Positions 7,381-13,126 of a stretch of DNA of 13,155 nt are shown here, piece after piece. Made by a program: the position numbers and the translations under genes. Position 1 is the first letter of the stretch. Each line of letters opens with the position of its first letter. The notes under the pieces are model-generated. The model did no database searches. It worked only from the letters and a program-made list of their open reading frames with translations, and was not told the origin of the DNA. Origin of the DNA: an uncultured Bacteroidales bacterium (GTDB lineage: Bacteria > Bacteroidota > Bacteroidia > Bacteroidales > Paludibacteraceae); NCBI GenBank assembly GCA_937901225.1, contig CALCGX010000050.1, positions 1 through 13,155 on the forward strand, given 5' to 3'.

Positions 7381-7463
7381 TGGGAGCAGATGGATTCGAA
7401 CCACCGAAGGTGAAAACCAGCAGATTTACAGTCTGCCCCATTTGGCCGCTCTGGAATACTCCC
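7381..7463 (-). tRNA. tRNA-Tyr (GTA anticodon)
   Basis: 83-nt class II tRNA with a long variable arm, as expected for bacterial tRNA-Tyr. The acceptor GGGAGTA pairs with TGCTCCC; the anticodon stem GCAGA/TCTGC encloses CTGTAAA (GTA); the T arm is GGTGGTTCGAATCCATC; the discriminator is A; CCA is not encoded. It corresponds to tyrU in E. coli. Confidence 0.95.
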
Positions 7464-7489
7464 AATATTTATTTCAATGTCCGTTTTGG

Positions 7490-7563
7490 AGCCTCTTGTC
7501 GGATTCGAACCAACGACCCCGAGATTACAAATCACGTGCTCTGGCCAACTGAGCTAAAGAGGC
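7490..7563 (-). tRNA. tRNA-Thr (TGT anticodon)
   Basis: 74-nt cloverleaf, first gene of the tRNA-tuf transcript. Acceptor GCCTCTT/AAGAGGC is perfect; D arm GCTCAGTTGGCCAGAGC; anticodon loop TTTGTAA (TGT); T arm GTTGGTTCGAATCCGAC; discriminator T; no encoded CCA. The anticodon stem CGTGA/TCTCG contains a central T-T mismatch, while the other arms are well paired. It corresponds to thrU in E. coli. Confidence 0.94.
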
Positions 7564-7574
7564 GGGTCATGCAG

Positions 7575-7615
7575 CGCTTTTTTGCCACGCCTTTTTACAC
7601 GTCGGCGGAAAAGCG
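7575..7615 (-). other. Hairpin-forming 5' leader of the tRNA-tuf transcript
   Basis: CGCTTTT (7575-7581) pairs with AAAAGCG (7609-7615), and CGCC (7588-7591) with GGCG (7604-7607), with an asymmetric internal loop between them. The structure would sit close to the predicted 5' end of the transcript and just before the first tRNA, so it may influence 5' processing or stability. Confidence 0.4.
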
Positions 7616-7618
7616 GTG

Positions 7619-7649
7619 CAAAGGTAGTGCTTTTTTTTCAACTGACAAA
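7619..7649 (-). promoter_or_regulatory. Bacteroidetes-type promoter of the tRNA-tuf operon
   Basis: On the minus strand TTTG (7646-7649) is followed after exactly 19 bases by TACCTTTG (7619-7626), a full match to the Bacteroidetes -33/-7 consensus TTTG-N19-TAnnTTTG. Transcription should start near 7612, about 50 bases before tRNA-Thr(UGU). It lies downstream of the hpf terminator, so the two transcription units are separate. Confidence 0.85.
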
Positions 7650-7690
7650 ATATTTTACAAAAAAAATGCTATTTTTCTGTGTTTTTTTAC

Positions 7691-7716
7691 AAAAAGAGGG
7701 GCAAATGCGCCCCTCT
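7691..7716 (-). terminator. Rho-independent terminator after hpf
   Basis: Perfect 8-bp GC-rich stem AGAGGGGC (7695-7702) / GCCCCTCT (7709-7716), loop of six bases. In minus-strand sense it is followed by TTTTG and, a few bases on, an A-run. It begins 22 bases after the hpf stop codon and closes the kinase-xer-hpf unit before the tRNA promoter. Confidence 0.85.
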
Positions 7717-7738
7717 AACATGAAAATTCAATCTATTT

Positions 7739-8026
7739 TTATTTATCTTTACGTTTTTCCAATTGTTTCTCAATTGCCTCTAAGCAATCATCAATTCCCT
7801 CCTCAAATGTATCGCACACTTTTTGTGCAAACAACTCGGCGCCGAATCCCACTACGCGCACGTGCGTTTCCTTATTAAGATTCGTTTCGGGCTTCACCAC
7901 TGTCATTTGAATCTCCATCTCTGCGGACTCTGGAAGTAACTTCTCATAGCGTTTTGTCTTTTTTGCAATGTGTTTCTCGAGGCGTTCTGCAATCTCGAAG
8001 TTCACGGCTTTTACGTTCAGTTTCAT
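7739..8026 (-). CDS. hpf: Short-form ribosome hibernation-promoting factor (HPF/RaiA family)
   Basis: Small protein that binds the 30S decoding region and keeps ribosomes inactive in stationary phase or starvation. The 95-aa product (MKLNVKAVNFEIAERLEKHI) has the beta-alpha-beta-beta-beta-alpha layout of the family, with strands around 2-7, 36-44 and 54-62, and helices at about 11-28 and 66-90. It lacks the C-terminal dimerisation domain of long HPF, so it is the short HPF/RaiA type; I cannot choose between the two names. An unusually good Shine-Dalgarno (AGGAGG complement at 8031-8036, 4 bases before the ATG) is present although Bacteroidetes mRNAs often lack one. It lies between the xer gene and the tRNA-tuf operon. 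Confidence 0.9.
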   Translation of the reverse strand: MKLNVKAVNFEIAERLEKHIAKKTKRYEKLLPESAEMEIQMTVVKPETNLNKETHVRVVGFGAELFAQKVCDTFEEGIDDCLEAIEKQLEKRKDK

Positions 8027-8065
8027 AAGTCCTCCTTTTTTAATTGGTTAAGTTGATATTATTTA

Positions 8066-8105
8066 GTTTAGATGTTTAGGGGTTCAGAAGTTTAGGAGTT
8101 ATCCA
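8066..8105. repeat. Degenerate 8-bp tandem repeat between xer and hpf
   Basis: Four units in register: GTTTAGAT, GTTTAGGG, GTTCAGAA, GTTTAGGA, followed by a decayed GTTATCCA. It occupies much of the 100-bp gap between the xer stop and the hpf start. No stem or coding function is visible. Confidence 0.7.
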
Positions 8106-8126
8106 CCAACCACTGCCTCAAACACC

Positions 8127-9062
8127 CTATTCTTTCTTCTTTCTTCTCGGGTGCGCTGCATCATATGCTTGCTTCACCTGTTCGAAGGTTGTGTGGGTAT
8201 ATACTTGTGTTGCCTCTAAACTAGAATGTCCTAATAGGGTTTGTATGGTACGTATATCTGCCCCGTTATTCAACATTGTCGTCGCAAAGGTATGCCGCAA
8301 TACGTGTGGAGAATGTTTCTTTAGCGTACTTACATCTCCCATACGCGCGCGAACTATATTATATATTCCTGCGGCTCCAAATGATACCCATTCGCCATTT
8401 CTTTTTTTTCGTACAAGAAACGTGCCGATGTTATTGTTTCCTTCCAATACCTCTTGTTTTACTAGCAAATAATCTTCTATTAGTTTTGCCAGCTGCTCGC
8501 CAATCGGTACGATCCGCTCTTTTCTGCGCTTTCCAAACACCCTAATTTTTCGTCCTGGCACATCTACGTCCTTATCCTCCAATGCTGCCAACTCTGCTCG
8601 GCGCATACCTGTTTGGTAGAGTATTTCTACTAATAGATAATCTCGCATTGCCTCTAGCCAATCCTCTTTGTCCATCCCCTCTTCGTAATTAGGCACCTTG
8701 TTTTGCTCCTTGAACGCCTCCATTTCGCTCTTTCGGAAGAAGATGGGTAGCGGCTTATCGGCTTTGGGCACAATCACTGTCCGCGTGATATTCACCTTTA
8801 CGAGTCCCAATCCGAGCAAAAATCGGTATAAACTTTTCACGGCCGACAATCGTCTCTTGACACTGCGTGGCGACTGTCCCGCGTCCAACATATGCATCAT
8901 CCACTCCTTTACATCCCCCGCATCCAGCTGTTTTGGATTAAACTCCTCTATTGTCCATCCTAGAAACTCGCACCATGCTCGCAGGTCATCCCCGTACTCT
9001 TTCACGGTGCGTGGCGAGTAGCGTTTTTCTATCGCAATATAATCCAAAAATCTCCTTATCAT
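8127..9062 (-). CDS. Tyrosine recombinase, XerC/XerD type
   Basis: Site-specific recombinase of the family that resolves chromosome dimers at dif. The N-terminal SAM-like core-binding domain (about 1-85, IEKRYSPRTVKEYGDDLRAW) is followed by the catalytic domain (about 105-300). All catalytic residues are visible: R154 (TGMRRAEL), K178 (VFGKRRKER), H253 and R256 (HVLRHTFA), H279 (LLGHSS) and the nucleophile Y288 (VYTH). I chose the ATG at 9060-9062 (MIRRFLDYIAIEKRYSP, 311 aa). A GTG two codons upstream is in frame and closer to a GGAGG. Length and intact motifs fit a housekeeping Xer rather than a phage or transposon integrase, and no att-like repeats flank it. XerC and XerD cannot be separated by eye. 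Confidence 0.92.
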   Translation of the reverse strand: MIRRFLDYIAIEKRYSPRTVKEYGDDLRAWCEFLGWTIEEFNPKQLDAGDVKEWMMHMLDAGQSPRSVKRRLSAVKSLYRFLLGLGLVKVNITRTVIVPKADKPLPIFFRKSEMEAFKEQNKVPNYEEGMDKEDWLEAMRDYLLVEILYQTGMRRAELAALEDKDVDVPGRKIRVFGKRRKERIVPIGEQLAKLIEDYLLVKQEVLEGNNNIGTFLVRKKRNGEWVSFGAAGIYNIVRARMGDVSTLKKHSPHVLRHTFATTMLNNGADIRTIQTLLGHSSLEATQVYTHTTFEQVKQAYDAAHPRRKKKE

Positions 9063-9071
9063 ATACACAAA

Positions 9072-9103
9072 CCTCCCCTTGGAGGGGAGGCTTAGGTGGT
9101 GGG
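9072..9103. repeat. G/C-rich dyad repeat between xer and kinase 1
   Basis: CCTCCCC (9072-9078) and GGGGAGG (9084-9090) form a perfect 7-bp stem with a 5-base loop, followed by CTTAGGTGGTGGG up to the kinase 1 stop codon. Similar short GC-rich dyads are scattered in Bacteroidetes genomes, from memory. It contrasts with the AT-rich gaps elsewhere. It could act as a hairpin between the two genes; no T-run follows it in minus sense. Confidence 0.6.
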
Positions 9104-9754
9104 CTATTTTATTTCTTTGCCGTGCTCAGCACTTCCCTCAAATGGGAACAAACCGAACAATTCTGCATCTATCCTATCTGTGATGTGGCGGAAGTCTTCG
9201 GGATTGTTGCCAAATTTTATTGTATCGCCATCTACAATAAGTAACTTGCCCTTGTAATCTGCAATCCAGTTCTCGTATAGCTCATTCAGACCTTGTAAAT
9301 AGTCGATACGCATGCTTGCTTCATACGCGCGACCGCGTTTTTGAATTTGTGCGACCAAGTTTGGGATAGTACTGCGAATATAAATCATAAGGTCTGGCAT
9401 CTTCACCAGCGACATCATTAGGTCGAACAAGTCGCGGTAGTTGTCAAAGTCGCGGTCGGACATATACCCTTGACGGTGCAGGTTGGGCGCAAAGATACGC
9501 GCATCCTCATAGATGGTGCGATCTTGGATGATGTATTTATCCTCTTTGGAGATGTCCACCACATCCTTGAAGCGTTTGTTCAAGAAATACACTTGCAAGT
9601 TGAATGACCAGCGGCTCATATCCGCATAGAAGTCCTCGAGGTACGGATTAAACTCCACACTCTCAAATCGTGGCTCCCAACCATAATGTTTGGCGAGCAT
9701 GTTGGTCAGCGTCGTCTTGCCGCAACCAATATTTCCTGCTACTGCTATATGCAT
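9104..9754 (-). CDS. Deoxynucleoside kinase 1
   Basis: Phosphorylates a deoxynucleoside to its 5'-monophosphate in nucleotide salvage; the exact base is not evident. The 216-aa product has the dNK fold signatures: P-loop GNIGCGKT (7-14), substrate-site DR pair (QDRTIYED, D78-R79) and the arginine-rich lid QKRGRAYE (138-145) typical of the dGK/dAK/dCK group. The ATG at 9752-9754 gives MHIAVAGNIG, with the P-loop starting at residue 7 as usual. It is closely related to the upstream kinase and lies 59 bp after it, so the pair is a tandem duplication. The final residues (EGSAEHGKEIK) extend past the paralogue's end. Confidence 0.93.
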   Translation of the reverse strand: MHIAVAGNIGCGKTTLTNMLAKHYGWEPRFESVEFNPYLEDFYADMSRWSFNLQVYFLNKRFKDVVDISKEDKYIIQDRTIYEDARIFAPNLHRQGYMSDRDFDNYRDLFDLMMSLVKMPDLMIYIRSTIPNLVAQIQKRGRAYEASMRIDYLQGLNELYENWIADYKGKLLIVDGDTIKFGNNPEDFRHITDRIDAELFGLFPFEGSAEHGKEIK

Positions 9755-9776
9755 AATCTCACTCTTTATTTACCAA

Positions 9777-9821
9777 ATTAGTCCAATGAGACCAATTAGA
9801 CCGATATGTCTAATTAGCCAA
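9777..9821. repeat. Degenerate 9-bp tandem repeat across the kinase 2 stop codon
   Basis: Five units in register: ATTAGTCCA, ATGAGACCA, ATTAGACCG, ATATGTCTA, ATTAGCCAA. The array fills most of the 59-bp gap between the kinases and runs into the last codons of kinase 2 (stop at 9814-9816). It also contains a perfect inverted repeat, AATTAGAC (9794-9801) and GTCTAATT (9808-9815), which could form a small 3' hairpin. Confidence 0.75.
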
Positions 9822-10446
9822 AGTTCTCTGCGGAGAACAATCCAAACAACTCCGCATCAATCTTATTCACTATCTTGCGAAAATCCTCTGGATTGCTCTC
9901 AAAGTCCAATCCGTCGCTCTCTATCACCAGCACTCGGCCTTCGTATTGATTGAAGATAAAGTCTTCGTATCGCTCATTCAAATCACGTAGATAATCCAAC
10001 TGCATCGTCTTCTCATAATCTCTGCCTCGCTTCTGGATTTGTGCTATCAGCGATGGCACTGATTTTCGCAGGTAGATCATCAGGTCGGGCAACTTCATCA
10101 AGCGCTTCATGTGCTCAAACAACTCCATGTATGTCTGATAGTCGCGCTCAGACAAGTCGCCGCGCTTATAATTATTGGTCACAAACACATACACTCCCTC
10201 AAAGATGCTTCGATCCTGCACCACGGTATGCCCTACCTCATTAATGCGAAGCATGTCTTTGAAGCGCTCTTTCAAAAAATATGTTTCTACTGCAAATGAC
10301 CAACGTTCAATATCGGTATAATAATCCTCTAGGTATGGATTGAAACTCACCGATTCAAAGCGAGGTTCCCATCCATAATACTTGGCCAACATCTTCGTCA
10401 ATGTTGTCTTTCCTGCACCAATATTTCCTGAAATTGCGATATACAT
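9814..10446 (-). CDS. Deoxynucleoside kinase 2
   Basis: Second salvage kinase of the pair. The 210-aa product MYIAISGNIGAGKTT has the P-loop at 7-14, the DR pair in QDRSIFEG (78-79), and the lid QKRGRDYE (138-145) at the same positions as kinase 1; roughly half of the residues look identical. Differences around 81-100 (IFEGVYVFVTNNYKRG versus IYEDARIFAPNLHRQG) lie near the substrate pocket and may mean different deoxynucleoside preference, as in heterodimeric or paired dGK/dAK kinases of other bacteria (inference). A longer frame opens at a TTG 14 codons upstream, but it overlaps the promoter, so the ATG at 10444-10446 is preferred. Confidence 0.93.
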   Translation of the reverse strand: MYIAISGNIGAGKTTLTKMLAKYYGWEPRFESVSFNPYLEDYYTDIERWSFAVETYFLKERFKDMLRINEVGHTVVQDRSIFEGVYVFVTNNYKRGDLSERDYQTYMELFEHMKRLMKLPDLMIYLRKSVPSLIAQIQKRGRDYEKTMQLDYLRDLNERYEDFIFNQYEGRVLVIESDGLDFESNPEDFRKIVNKIDAELFGLFSAENFG

Positions 10447-10457
10447 GATTTTCGGTG

Positions 10458-10488
10458 CAAAGTTACAAAAAAAAACAGACATACGCAA
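10458..10488 (-). promoter_or_regulatory. Promoter of the kinase 2-kinase 1-xer-hpf unit
   Basis: Minus-strand TTG (10486-10488), 20-base spacer with a T-run, then TAACTTTG (10458-10465), a good Bacteroidetes -7 box. Only 11 bases separate the -7 box from the ATG, so the predicted 5' leader is just a few bases long. This also excludes the longer kinase 2 frame. Confidence 0.75.
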
Positions 10489-10493
10489 GTATC

Positions 10494-10521
10494 TGCAAAC
10501 TTTTTTACCAATAAATTTGCA
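10494..10521. promoter_or_regulatory. Inverted repeat between the two divergent promoters
   Basis: TGCAAA (10494-10499) and TTTGCA (10516-10521) form a perfect inverted repeat separated by 16 bases, lying between or overlapping the back-to-back -33 boxes. The right arm overlaps the HD-gene -33 box, and TGCATGCA (10518-10525) is itself palindromic. It could bind a dimeric regulator; arms of 6 bp may also arise by chance. Confidence 0.35.
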
Positions 10522-10547
10522 TGCATGTGATTTTTTCCGTACCTTTG
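10516..10547 (+). promoter_or_regulatory. Promoter of the HD-lpxD unit
   Basis: TTTG (10516-10519), 20-base spacer, TACCTTTG (10540-10547): a full match to the Bacteroidetes -33/-7 boxes. It lies 37 bases before the ATG of the HD gene and is divergent from the kinase promoter. The leader includes an AGGA 8 bases before the start codon. Confidence 0.82.
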
Positions 10548-10584
10548 CACATTATTTAGCAAACTCATCTATAGGAATAAATCT

Positions 10585-11868
10585 ATGACAAAGACGCGCA
10601 AAATCATCAATGACCCTGTATTTGGATTTCTCAGCATCCCCGATGGTGTGCTTTTCCAGATCCTGCAACATTCTTATGTACAGCGACTCAATCGTATTCG
10701 TCAATTGGGATTGAGTTTCTTTGTCTATCCAGGGGCTATGCATAGTCGGTTCTTGCATTCGTTGGGAGCGACGCACCTTATGCACGAAGCTCTTGCCTCG
10801 CTCTGTGAGAAAGGCGTAGAGATTACGGAGCAAGAAGCCACCGCAGCTATGGCAGCCATCCTTCTTCACGATGTTGGGCATGGGCCTTTTTCACACGTTT
10901 TTGAGGAAGCAGGCATGTTGTCTAATGGCATGAGCCACGAGGATATTAGTTTGATGATGATGTATGAGATTCGAGATTGGTTTTCTTCTAGCCAAATCGC
11001 ATTACCTAAAGAGCGAGCAGAAGCATCGGCTATTATGAATTTGGCTATCCGTATTTTCAAGGATGAATACGAGAAGCATTTCCTTCATCAGCTCATCTCT
11101 TCGCAATTGGATGTGGATCGCCTTGACTATCTCTGTCGCGATTCATTTTTCTGCGGAGTGACCGAAGGTAGTGTGGCAAGCGCGCGCATACTCAAGATGA
11201 TGAATGTAAAAGATGGGCATTTGGTGGTGGAAGCCAAAGGTATTTACTCGGTAGAAAAGTTTCTCGTAGCGCGCCGATTGATGTATTGGCAAGTATATCT
11301 CCATCATACCAGCGTGGCTGCCGAGCAACTGCTTATCAAAATTCTCACTAGGGCTAAAGAGTTGGTTAATAGTGGGGTAGAATTATTTGCGTCTCCAGCG
11401 TTGAGATATTTCTTAAATGGTGCTGTAGGAGAAAATTCAAAATTCTTAACTCACAATTCCGAATTACTCTATTGGTACGCTGCATTGGATGATTCAGACT
11501 TGTTGTCGGCGATTAAGGTATGGGTCAATAGCGGGGATAAGGTGCTGAGTGTATTGTGCGGGTGTTTTGCTAATCGCCAATTGTTTAAGGGTCAATTGTT
11601 GGAATCGTCGCTTACAGAAGAGGAGCGCGAGGCTTTGCGCAATGAGTATGTAGCGCGTTTTGGTGTGAGTAAGGCTGATGCGGATTACTTCTTTGTAGAG
11701 CATGTGTCCACCTCTAATACGTATAGTGAGAATGGCGAAGCCATCGGTATTCTCTTTAAGGATGGCTCAGTGCGCGACATCGCTAATGCATCCGATATGC
11801 TCAATATGGAGACATTGACATATAAACCACAAAAACGCTACTTATTTAAACTGAAAAGTGAAAGGTGA
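10585..11868 (+). CDS. HD-domain phosphohydrolase, SAMHD1/dGTPase-like (COG1078-type)
   Basis: 427-aa metal-dependent hydrolase. The N-terminal half matches the SAMHD1-like HD family: RLNRIRQLGLSFFVYPGA (34-51), H53-SRF-LH58-SLG, the H95-D96 pair in LLHDVGHGPFSH, and DVDRLDYLCRDS with D178. H58, H95, D96 and D178 match the metal ligands H167, H206, D207 and D311 of human SAMHD1. The family hydrolyses dNTPs or other phosphates, but the substrate of bacterial COG1078 members is often unknown, so I do not claim dNTPase activity. The C-terminal half (about 280-427) is less conserved, and residues 283-295 are encoded by an AATTC-rich stretch. The reading frame ends inside a 7-bp repeat, giving the tail KLKSER. 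It is followed after 20 bp by lpxD and is probably cotranscribed with it. Confidence 0.9.
   Translation: MTKTRKIINDPVFGFLSIPDGVLFQILQHSYVQRLNRIRQLGLSFFVYPGAMHSRFLHSLGATHLMHEALASLCEKGVEITEQEATAAMAAILLHDVGHGPFSHVFEEAGMLSNGMSHEDISLMMMYEIRDWFSSSQIALPKERAEASAIMNLAIRIFKDEYEKHFLHQLISSQLDVDRLDYLCRDSFFCGVTEGSVASARILKMMNVKDGHLVVEAKGIYSVEKFLVARRLMYWQVYLHHTSVAAEQLLIKILTRAKELVNSGVELFASPALRYFLNGAVGENSKFLTHNSELLYWYAALDDSDLLSAIKVWVNSGDKVLSVLCGCFANRQLFKGQLLESSLTEEEREALRNEYVARFGVSKADADYFFVEHVSTSNTYSENGEAIGILFKDGSVRDIANASDMLNMETLTYKPQKRYLFKLKSER
11431..11467 (+). repeat. AATTC-rich repetitive stretch inside the HD-protein gene
   Basis: Several AATTC/AATT cores recur at short intervals (AAATTCAAAATTC, then CACAATTCC and GAATTAC) within the coding region, reading in frame as ENSKFLTHNSELL (residues 283-295). 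Its style resembles intergenic low-complexity repeats of Bacteroidetes rather than the neighbouring codons. It may be a small in-frame repeat expansion in a surface loop. Confidence 0.4.
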
Positions 11869-11886
11869 AAACTGAAAAATAGTGAA
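11851..11886. repeat. Degenerate 7-bp tandem repeat at the HD/lpxD junction
   Basis: Units CTGAAAA, GTGAAAG, GTGAAAA, CTGAAAA and a decayed ATAGTGAA run in register over the last codons, the stop (11866-11868) and the gap before the lpxD ATG at 11889. The final residues KSER and the stop codon of the HD protein are therefore repeat-derived. Confidence 0.7.
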
Positions 11887-11888
11887 TT

Positions 11889-12908
11889 ATGAAATTTTCT
11901 GCACAACAAATAGCCATGTTGCTTGGCGGTAAAATTACAGGTGATGCGAATCGCCAAGTATGGGATGTAGGCGCTATTGATAGCGCTAAAGAGGGACAAC
12001 TCACTTTCCTCTGCGATGCGAAGTATCTTCCTCACCTCCCCAAAACAGGTGCCAGTGTGGTACTTATGACCGATTCCATCGCTTTTGATGGCGAAACCAA
12101 TGCCACTATTATTCGCGTGGAGAATGCCCGCGCTGCTATGGGTCAATTACTCGCACTCGTGGCTAAAGCTATGAACCCTACTAAACAAGGAGTGGAGCAA
12201 CCTTGTTTTATAAGTGAGGGAGTTGAAATTCCAGAAGATGCTTATATCGGTGCCTTTGCCTATATCGGTAAGAATGTCCAACTCGGCAAGGGCGTGCAAA
12301 TTTACCCTCATACGTATGTGGGTGATAATGTGTGTATTGGCGATAATACGATATTATATTCAGGTGTAAAAATCTATTACAACTGCGTGGTGGGTCAAGA
12401 CTGTATCTTGCACGCGGGCGTGGTTGTTGGTAGCGACGGTTTTGGCTTTGAACCCGATGCGAAAGGTGTGAACCAAAAACTCCCTCAGATCGGCAATGTG
12501 GTGATTGAGGACGATGTGGAAATAGGTGCCAATACCACCGTTGATCGTGCTATGATGGGATCTACTGTTATTCGTCGCAATGCGAAGATTGATAACCTCG
12601 TGCAAGTGGCACATAATGTGGAGGTTGGCGAAAGTACTTTCCTTTGCTCGCAGGTAGGTATTGCGGGTTCGACGAAGATTGGCGGTCATTGTATCTTGGC
12701 TGGTCAAGTGGGTGTGGCAGGTCATATTGAAGTGGCGGACAACTGTGTCTTTGGTGCTCAAACGGGTGTTGCGGGTAGTGTTCGCAAGGCGGGTATGTAT
12801 CAGGGCTCGCCTGCTATTGATGCCATGAATTGGCGCCGCAGTAGTGTGGGCTTCAAACAACTGCCTGACATTATGAAGCGCCTGCAGGAGTTGGAGAAGA
12901 AGGGGTAA
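11889..12908 (+). CDS. lpxD: UDP-3-O-acylglucosamine N-acyltransferase
   Basis: Third enzyme of lipid A synthesis: transfers an R-3-hydroxyacyl chain from acyl-ACP to the 2-amine of UDP-3-O-acyl-glucosamine in the cytoplasm. The 339-aa product has the family length. An N-terminal uridine-binding domain (about 1-100, with LTFLCDAKYLPHL) is followed by a left-handed beta-helix of hexapeptide repeats (about 105-295, e.g. IGAFAYIGKNVQLGKGVQIY), and the C-terminal helix ends DIMKRLQELEKKG. The catalytic His is H242 in NLVQVAHNVEVG, and the GSDGFGF acyl-site motif is at 181-187. It shows that the organism makes lipid A. It is probably transcribed with the HD gene from the promoter at 10516. Confidence 0.97.
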   Translation: MKFSAQQIAMLLGGKITGDANRQVWDVGAIDSAKEGQLTFLCDAKYLPHLPKTGASVVLMTDSIAFDGETNATIIRVENARAAMGQLLALVAKAMNPTKQGVEQPCFISEGVEIPEDAYIGAFAYIGKNVQLGKGVQIYPHTYVGDNVCIGDNTILYSGVKIYYNCVVGQDCILHAGVVVGSDGFGFEPDAKGVNQKLPQIGNVVIEDDVEIGANTTVDRAMMGSTVIRRNAKIDNLVQVAHNVEVGESTFLCSQVGIAGSTKIGGHCILAGQVGVAGHIEVADNCVFGAQTGVAGSVRKAGMYQGSPAIDAMNWRRSSVGFKQLPDIMKRLQELEKKG

Positions 12909-12984
12909 AAGAAGTTGTCATAGTTTTAATCAACCAAAAGTTCTCCGCAAACTACGCGACCATTTCGCGACCACTGTAGCACAT

Positions 12985-13017
12985 CTATCGCCTATTTGTA
13001 TCATAGCGGTAGCTTTT
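12985..13017 (+). terminator. Putative Rho-independent terminator after lpxD
   Basis: CTATCGC (12985-12991), a bulged C, and TAT (12993-12995) pair with ATA-GCGGTAG (13003-13012) around a 7-base loop. The stem is 10 bp with one T-G pair and is followed by CTTTTG. The T-run is short, so efficiency is uncertain. Position, about 75 bases after the lpxD stop, fits the end of the HD-lpxD unit. Confidence 0.5.
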
Positions 13018-13090
13018 GTGGGTTCACATTCCCATCATTCAGGATAGTCATAGAACCTTATAAGAATAAATATAACAAAAACTCTCACCT

Positions 13091-13123
13091 TAATAGGGTG
13101 TTCTCAGGTTAACAACCCGATTA
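13091..13123. other. Imperfect stem-loop in the tail region
   Basis: TAATAGGGTGTT (13091-13102) pairs with AACAACCCGATTA (13111-13123) with one mismatch and one bulge, loop of eight bases. No T-run follows on either strand. Function unknown. Confidence 0.35.
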
Positions 13124-13126
13124 TCC

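Noticed and set aside
8127..9062. Tyrosine recombinase as evidence of a genomic island or integron next to tRNA genes
   Set aside because: It looks like a housekeeping Xer; the tRNAs are intact, lack flanking direct repeats, and the neighbours are core genes.
12360..12860. 166-residue minus-strand frame rich in His/Thr/Asn over lpxD
   Set aside because: Antisense shadow of the LpxD hexapeptide repeats, without promoter or recognisable motifs.
12955..12973. Direct repeat CGCGACCA spaced 11 bases, possibly an att or iteron site
   Set aside because: Only two copies, with no integrase or replication gene nearby, so no function can be supported.
13020..13045. tRNA T-arm-like string (GGGTTCACATTCCC) after lpxD
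   Set aside because: No acceptor, D or anticodon arms can be folded around it at the right distances; not a tRNA.
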